Positions 59,464 to 64,000 of a stretch of DNA of 64,000 bases are shown piece after piece. The stretch covers positions 372,001 to 436,000 of the forward strand of contig JAQFVV010000021.1 in NCBI GenBank assembly GCA_028023455.1. The letters run 5' to 3'. Numbering within the stretch: position 1 is the first letter of the stretch; each line of letters opens with the position of its first letter. The DNA is from Epiperipatus broadwayi. Its lineage: Eukaryota > Onychophora > Udeonychophora > Euonychophora > Peripatidae. The notes beneath the pieces are model-generated. The model did not search any database, was not told where the DNA came from, and saw only the letters and a program-made list of their open reading frames with translations. A program made the translations under genes and the position numbers.

Positions 59464-60146
59464 TAAGGTGACAAAAGTTTTACAAAAACTAAGATCACCC
59501 AAATACATAAAAACTGAACTGGTTTCAGATCTATATAATTGTGCAAGAAAATAGGTTTGGATTGAAAAAATTGAAATTTTTTACTTTGAGCTGTTAGTTT
59601 GATAGTAGCATAACAAATAGTAAAAAATGACTTCTGGAAGAAAGATACATTTTGTCCGAGTCCACTATTCATAAAAATCCAAAGACCACTGACTTCATGA
59701 GCAATAGCCATTATTGTAAACTTTAAGTGCTAAAGAAACAAAATAATCTTCTACTTCTACCTTTTTTTTTCTGCTTCTATGAATAAATTCTTCATTAGAT
59801 ACATAATTTTTAAATTCGAAACCTTTCTTCAGTTCTCACCTTTAAAGACTATTGAATTTTAGACAGATTCATCTGCAAAATGGAGTTAATTGAATAGTAG
59901 CTATCTTTGTAAAATTAAATCTGTATTAATGCAATGGAATTCATTTTCTTTTGACAACAATGAAGTAATGAACAAAATTACTTAATTTTTTTTTTTTAGT
60001 TCTTCATAATACTTTATTTAAGAGATGAAACTTATAATGTATAAGTTGGAGCATTGAAGCACCCCTTAGAAAGCTCTTTTCGAACTAAAATATCAGATGT
60101 TGTGTAATGACCAACTTCCATTAATTATAATTTATTCAAAAATTAG
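59464..60146. other. Non-coding AT-rich sequence
   Basis: No supported gene. Some text resembles the body of family A elements (CTATATAATTGTGCAAGAA, GGTTTGGATTGAAAA). Confidence 0.4.
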
Positions 60147-61250
60147 ATCGTTATAGAAAGGACAAATGAATATGAGGTGCCATTATATCTTGGATTTGTA
60201 GATTATGAAAAGGCATTTGATTCTATAAACATTTCTTCAGTGATTAAAGCATTGGATCATCAAGGTATAGATCCAGGATATTGTCATATTTTAAAGAATA
60301 TTTATAAAAATGCAACAGCAACAATTTGATTACATAATGATACTGGGAAAATCAACATTGAAAAGGGTGTAAGACAGGGTGACTCCATATCTCCAAAACT
60401 TTTTACAGCAGTGCTGCAAGAAGTATTTTGTGGATTAAAATGGGAAGCTAAAGGAGTGAAAGTAAATGGAGATGATTTAAGTCATTTAGATTTTGCAGAT
60501 GATGTAGTTGTTTTTGCAAATAATGCTTTAGAGCTGCAGGAAATGTTGCAGGAGATATCAGATGAAAGTGGGACTAAAGATAAATGTTAAAAAGACTAAA
60601 GTAATGTTTAATCGATTTTCTTAAAATATGAAAATAAAGATTGATTATGATGAGTTAGATGAAGTTAACAGTTACAAATACCTTAGTCAGATTATTAATA
60701 CAGATGGAAACATAATGGTTGAAATTAAACTTGTTTGGAGTGCTTTTGGTAGAAATAACTTGATACTAAAAGGAAATATGCTTATGTGTTTGAAAAGGAA
60801 GGTTTTTAGCAAATGTGTTTTACCAGTTTTTACTTATGGATCTGAGACTTGGACACTTAATAGAAGAGCAATACAGAGACTTCAGACCGCTCAAAGAAGT
60901 ATGAAGAGATGCATGTTGGGAGTAACAAGAAGAGATCGAAAACGCAATGTATGGGTAAGAGAACAAACAGGTGTTACTGACCTCATTGAAAAAATTAAAA
61001 GATTGAAGTGGAGTTGGGCTGGACATATTGCTAGAAGAGATGATAATAGATGGATAATTGAAATCTTAAACTGGATTCCAAGAGATTATAAAAGACCCAG
61101 AAAGAGACCACATGTTAGATGGATGGATGAAATAAGAAAGTGTGCAGGGGTGATATGGAGAAGAAAAGCTAAAGATTGGAGAAAATAGATTGAACTTGGG
61201 AGAGATCTTCATCCTGCAGTGGATTGATAATGGTTGATGTTGATGATGAT
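60147..61250 (+). pseudogene. RTE-type LINE reverse transcriptase, 3' part (5'-truncated)
   Basis: In order: LGFVDYEKAFDSI (RT motif A), then KGVRQGDSISPKLF (motif B region), then HLDFADDVVVFANN (catalytic FADD), interrupted by a stop near 60328 and frameshifts near 60575. The last 186 codons (60628-61188) are open, with SYKYLSQI, VLPVFTYGSETWTLN, KRLKWSWAGHIARR and RPHVRWMDEI, the C-terminal hallmarks of RTE/BovB-like ORF2 proteins. It ends with CATCCTGCAGTGGATTGATA and a GATGATGATAAT tail. The endonuclease domain is absent, as expected for a 5'-truncated insertion. Inactive. Confidence 0.92.
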
Positions 61251-61925
61251 AATACCTGGCTCCTTATTCGCAAAGAAAGTAAAGGAATTGGCTGAAATAA
61301 AAATTCTAATAATTCGCAATAAAAAATTACTACATCTCAAAAGAAACAAATTTGACTTGTTTTTGAAAAACTTTCCACAGTTTTTTTGTGTTTTCAGATA
61401 CCAATTATTTAAGTTGAACTGCATTCAGACTGTAAAATAGACTTGCTCAATTGTTTGTCGGTATAATCTTAGTTTATCAAAAGTTTTAAGGGAGGCTCTT
61501 ATACATGAGTTTATTTGACTTTTCTACCACTATTGTACTTCCCAAGGATAAGAATTACTTTGCTTATGTCAGTTTGTTCACAGTGTAAGAGTCTTTGTAA
61601 TTGATTTGTACAACTATAATGTCCACAGGAAATAAGACAATGGATCTTATTAGCAAAAGTAAGAAAGGTTTGAAATGAAACTTATAATAAAGAAGCAAGA
61701 ACTATTCTTTGAGTTTTAAATAATATTTACTAATGTGAAGAAAATCAACAGTGGCTTTTATGAGCAATTACTATATAAAATATATTCTATGAAGGGAAAC
61801 ACCATAATTATTCATAGAGCACTATCTATTATATTAATGAATATAGTACACTTTGGAATAGTAGTAATTTTTTTTTTTTAAAAAATGATTGAAATTCTCA
61901 AGTGATAAGAATTATTAAAAGAAAA
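61251..61925. other. Non-coding AT-rich sequence
   Basis: Nothing supported. Confidence 0.4.
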
Positions 61926-62550
61926 TATTTCTATTTTGATGTGATGTGATGTATTGTGGCTTCTCCTTAAACGAAGTCAAGAATATCTCAGCAATTATAC
62001 CCAGATAAACCTGTTAGCCCACTTTATTTTTCATTCCCCACTCTAAATTTTCCCATATTCTGCTCCATCCCATTTCCACAGCGTAATCTTTGTCAACTCT
62101 ACAGCCTTTATATCTAAATCCCCTTTATCTTTTCCCAAACCCAGAATAAAAACTAATAATTCACTTCCTGTATAATCACTTTTTTCATATTTATTCTTCC
62201 ATAACTTCATTATATGTACTCTTTCTGTTTTCAAGCATTTACATTCATTTAACAAATACCTAATATTTTCTATTCCTTCCTTACATAATTTACAAAATAA
62301 ATCACCCATTTTTTTCCATTTACATGTATATTCTCTTGTAGCTAAAGATCCCGTTCCTTACTATTATCATATATTAACTCACACCTAATATTCTGTTTAT
62401 TTCTAGATATCTTTAAACTCTTTTTATATCTTTAAACTCTTTTTACTCTCCATACTAGTTCTCCATCTCTCTAACTCCCTATTCTTTATTAATAAATCTA
62501 TTCTTTTATCCCATTTCTTACTACTACAACACTCAACAATCCTCTTAACA
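61926..62550 (-). pseudogene. C-terminal and 3' part of a LINE ORF2
   Basis: On the minus strand, 62043-62309 encodes a segment with FCKLCKEGIENIRYLLNEC, a Cys-x2-Cys plus C-terminal Cys zinc-knuckle arrangement seen at the end of many LINE ORF2 proteins. Downstream a short repeated GATGT/ATCAC tail at about 61936-61951 may be the 3' terminus. Frame breaks at about 62310-62558 separate it from the reverse transcriptase of the same element. Confidence 0.75.
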
Positions 62551-62558
62551 CAATCATC

Positions 62559-64000
62559 TCATCTTTTGTACAAATATACTGATATAAATTCTTTATCCAA
62601 ATCTTTTGCATACCGCATTACCTTTCTCACCCATCTTGTTACCTGCCCTTTACTCATAACCCAATTAAATACTATTTTAGCTATTCTTTTATTATCCATA
62701 AACTGCAATCTACCAAACATTTTCATTTTACTTTTTGCAGCTCTCATATGAAAACTTGACCATCCCATTTCTCCTTGAATTGCCTCTCTTGCTATCCATA
62801 CATCTGCATCCAATGCATGTCTTTTTACTTCCCTTTGAACTTTTTCTAAGTAATTTAATACCTCTTTACTAACATATAATGCATCATTACCATATGTTAA
62901 CCCTGCTACTACAACTCCTTTCCATATAATTCTAACTACATCATATTTATTATGTGAAAACACTGTTAATTTCTTTATCAATCCCTTTCTTTTCTTTGCT
63001 TCATTTATCAATTTTTTCTCCCATTCATCCAAATAATTTTTCTGATTACTTAAAATAATTCCCAAATAACTATATCTATTCACCACACTTAACTTAATAT
63101 CTCCCAATAAAAATTCTACATCTTCTCTTTCCCCAGTATTAACCATCATTATATTTGATTTTTCTTTACTAAATTTAATCCCCATCTCTTTACCAACCCT
63201 TGCACATGTCCTCAACATAATTTCCATATCTTCTCTTCTTTCTGCACACAAAAATATATCATCTGCAAAAAAAAGACCTGATAAAATATATACTCCCTTA
63301 CTGCCTATTAACGGTATCTCTATCCCTCTTCCTAATCTTTCTATTGCTCTTTCCATTTCACTCAAATACAACACAAACAAAATAGGTGACATAGGGCATC
63401 CTTGCCGTAGCCCCATCTCGTTTTTAACTTTAACTGATTCTATATTCCCTAATTGATATATATAACAATTATTTTCATATAATTTCTTAATAATATCTAT
63501 TAAAGCTTCATCCATTCCCAAATTTGCTAAACTTATCCATAATCTATTTTTATCTATTCTATCATATGCCTTCTCTATATCTATTAAACTCATATATAAC
63601 TGTTTATCTAAATTCCTATTCATATCCATAAGTTGTGTAACTACAAAAAAACTATCTCCTATACACCTATCTAATCTAAAACCTCCTTGCATTTCCCCCA
63701 CTACATTATTCCCTTCCATCCATTTTACAACTCTTCTAGCCACCATATACGAGAATACTTTATATAAAACTGATGTTACCACTATTGGTCTATAATTATT
63801 CAACTTTCTATGATCCTTACCCTTTCCTTTAAATAATAATCTTACTCTTGTATTACCCCAACTACTTGGGAAAACTCTATTCTGTGCCATTTTATTAAAA
63901 CAAGATAATAACTTTAATTTTGCCCTATATCCTAAATTCATTACCATCTCTGCTGCCCATCCATCTAAACCTCTTGCCTTTCCACTTTTCAATTTTTTTT
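62559..64000 (-). CDS. LINE reverse transcriptase (partial, runs off the window)
   Basis: A 477-codon open frame enters from the right edge. It contains GKARGLDGW (RT motif 1), LNNYRPIVVTSVLYK (motif 2), MQGGFR, SLIDIEKAYDRID (motif A, catalytic Asp), GLRQGCPMSPILF (motif B), LFFADDIFLCA (motif C, intact FADD), GIKFSKEKSNI and YSYLGIILS, then a thumb/connection region with LTYGNDALYV. This is a non-LTR retrotransposon ORF2; the clade is not settled (CR1/jockey/I-like group). The catalytic residues are intact but the frame breaks after 62559. The endonuclease lies beyond the window. Confidence 0.93.
   Translation of the reverse strand, partial: KKLKSGKARGLDGWAAEMVMNLGYRAKLKLLSCFNKMAQNRVFPSSWGNTRVRLLFKGKGKDHRKLNNYRPIVVTSVLYKVFSYMVARRVVKWMEGNNVVGEMQGGFRLDRCIGDSFFVVTQLMDMNRNLDKQLYMSLIDIEKAYDRIDKNRLWISLANLGMDEALIDIIKKLYENNCYIYQLGNIESVKVKNEMGLRQGCPMSPILFVLYLSEMERAIERLGRGIEIPLIGSKGVYILSGLFFADDIFLCAERREDMEIMLRTCARVGKEMGIKFSKEKSNIMMVNTGEREDVEFLLGDIKLSVVNRYSYLGIILSNQKNYLDEWEKKLINEAKKRKGLIKKLTVFSHNKYDVVRIIWKGVVVAGLTYGNDALYVSKEVLNYLEKVQREVKRHALDADVWIAREAIQGEMGWSSFHMRAAKSKMKMFGRLQFMDNKRIAKIVFNWVMSKGQVTRWVRKVMRYAKDLDKEFISVYLYKR

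Overview
The window is strongly AT-rich invertebrate metazoan nuclear DNA. It is mostly intron and transposon. Two host genes are recognisable by protein similarity. They sit head to head: CHMP7 (ESCRT-III-related) on the minus strand, with its first coding exon at 18546-18799, and lst2/ZFYVE28 (FYVE-domain endosomal regulator of EGFR signalling) on the plus strand, with coding exons at 19271-19306, 45240-45518 and 47010-47159. Their start codons are 471 bp apart, so they probably share a bidirectional promoter. The first lst2 intron is about 26 kb. The rest of both genes was not found. A possible 3'-terminal exon on the minus strand (8829-9018) could be the end of CHMP7 or of another gene. 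The lst2 protein matches remembered arthropod and vertebrate homologues about equally well, so the species is not assigned; an arachnid-like arthropod or a mollusc would fit the repeat content.

Layout: 1-3.3 kb holds a decayed Penelope-like element (reverse transcriptase plus GIY-YIG endonuclease) between inverted repeats that carry hammerhead ribozyme cores. 3.8-7.4 kb is a 5'-truncated LTR element with a gag-like ORF. 7.9-18 kb is packed with small foldback elements, a hAT relic, an RTE LINE fragment split by a SINE, and a tandem array of hammerhead-bearing units. 19.3-45.2 kb is lst2 intron 1, with MITEs, a SINE, LINE scraps and more foldback elements. 47-54 kb is lst2 intron 3 or downstream sequence with further foldback elements. 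54.1-58.5 kb is a young-looking LTR element with two 1.58 kb LTRs and only 1.25 kb between them. 60-64 kb holds an RTE-type LINE remnant and a second LINE whose reverse transcriptase runs off the window edge.

The most notable signal is a set of short (about 0.2-0.55 kb) foldback retroelements. At least eight copies are flanked by direct repeats of 12-16 bp, and they share one plan: long inverted arms around a hammerhead-ribozyme-like core. In the best copy (17549-17607, minus strand) every part of a type I hammerhead can be read: two-part stem I, CUGANGA box, stem II, GAAA box, a minimal 2-bp stem III and a GUC cleavage site. The resident Penelope-like element carries the same core, so it or a relative is a plausible trans-mobiliser.
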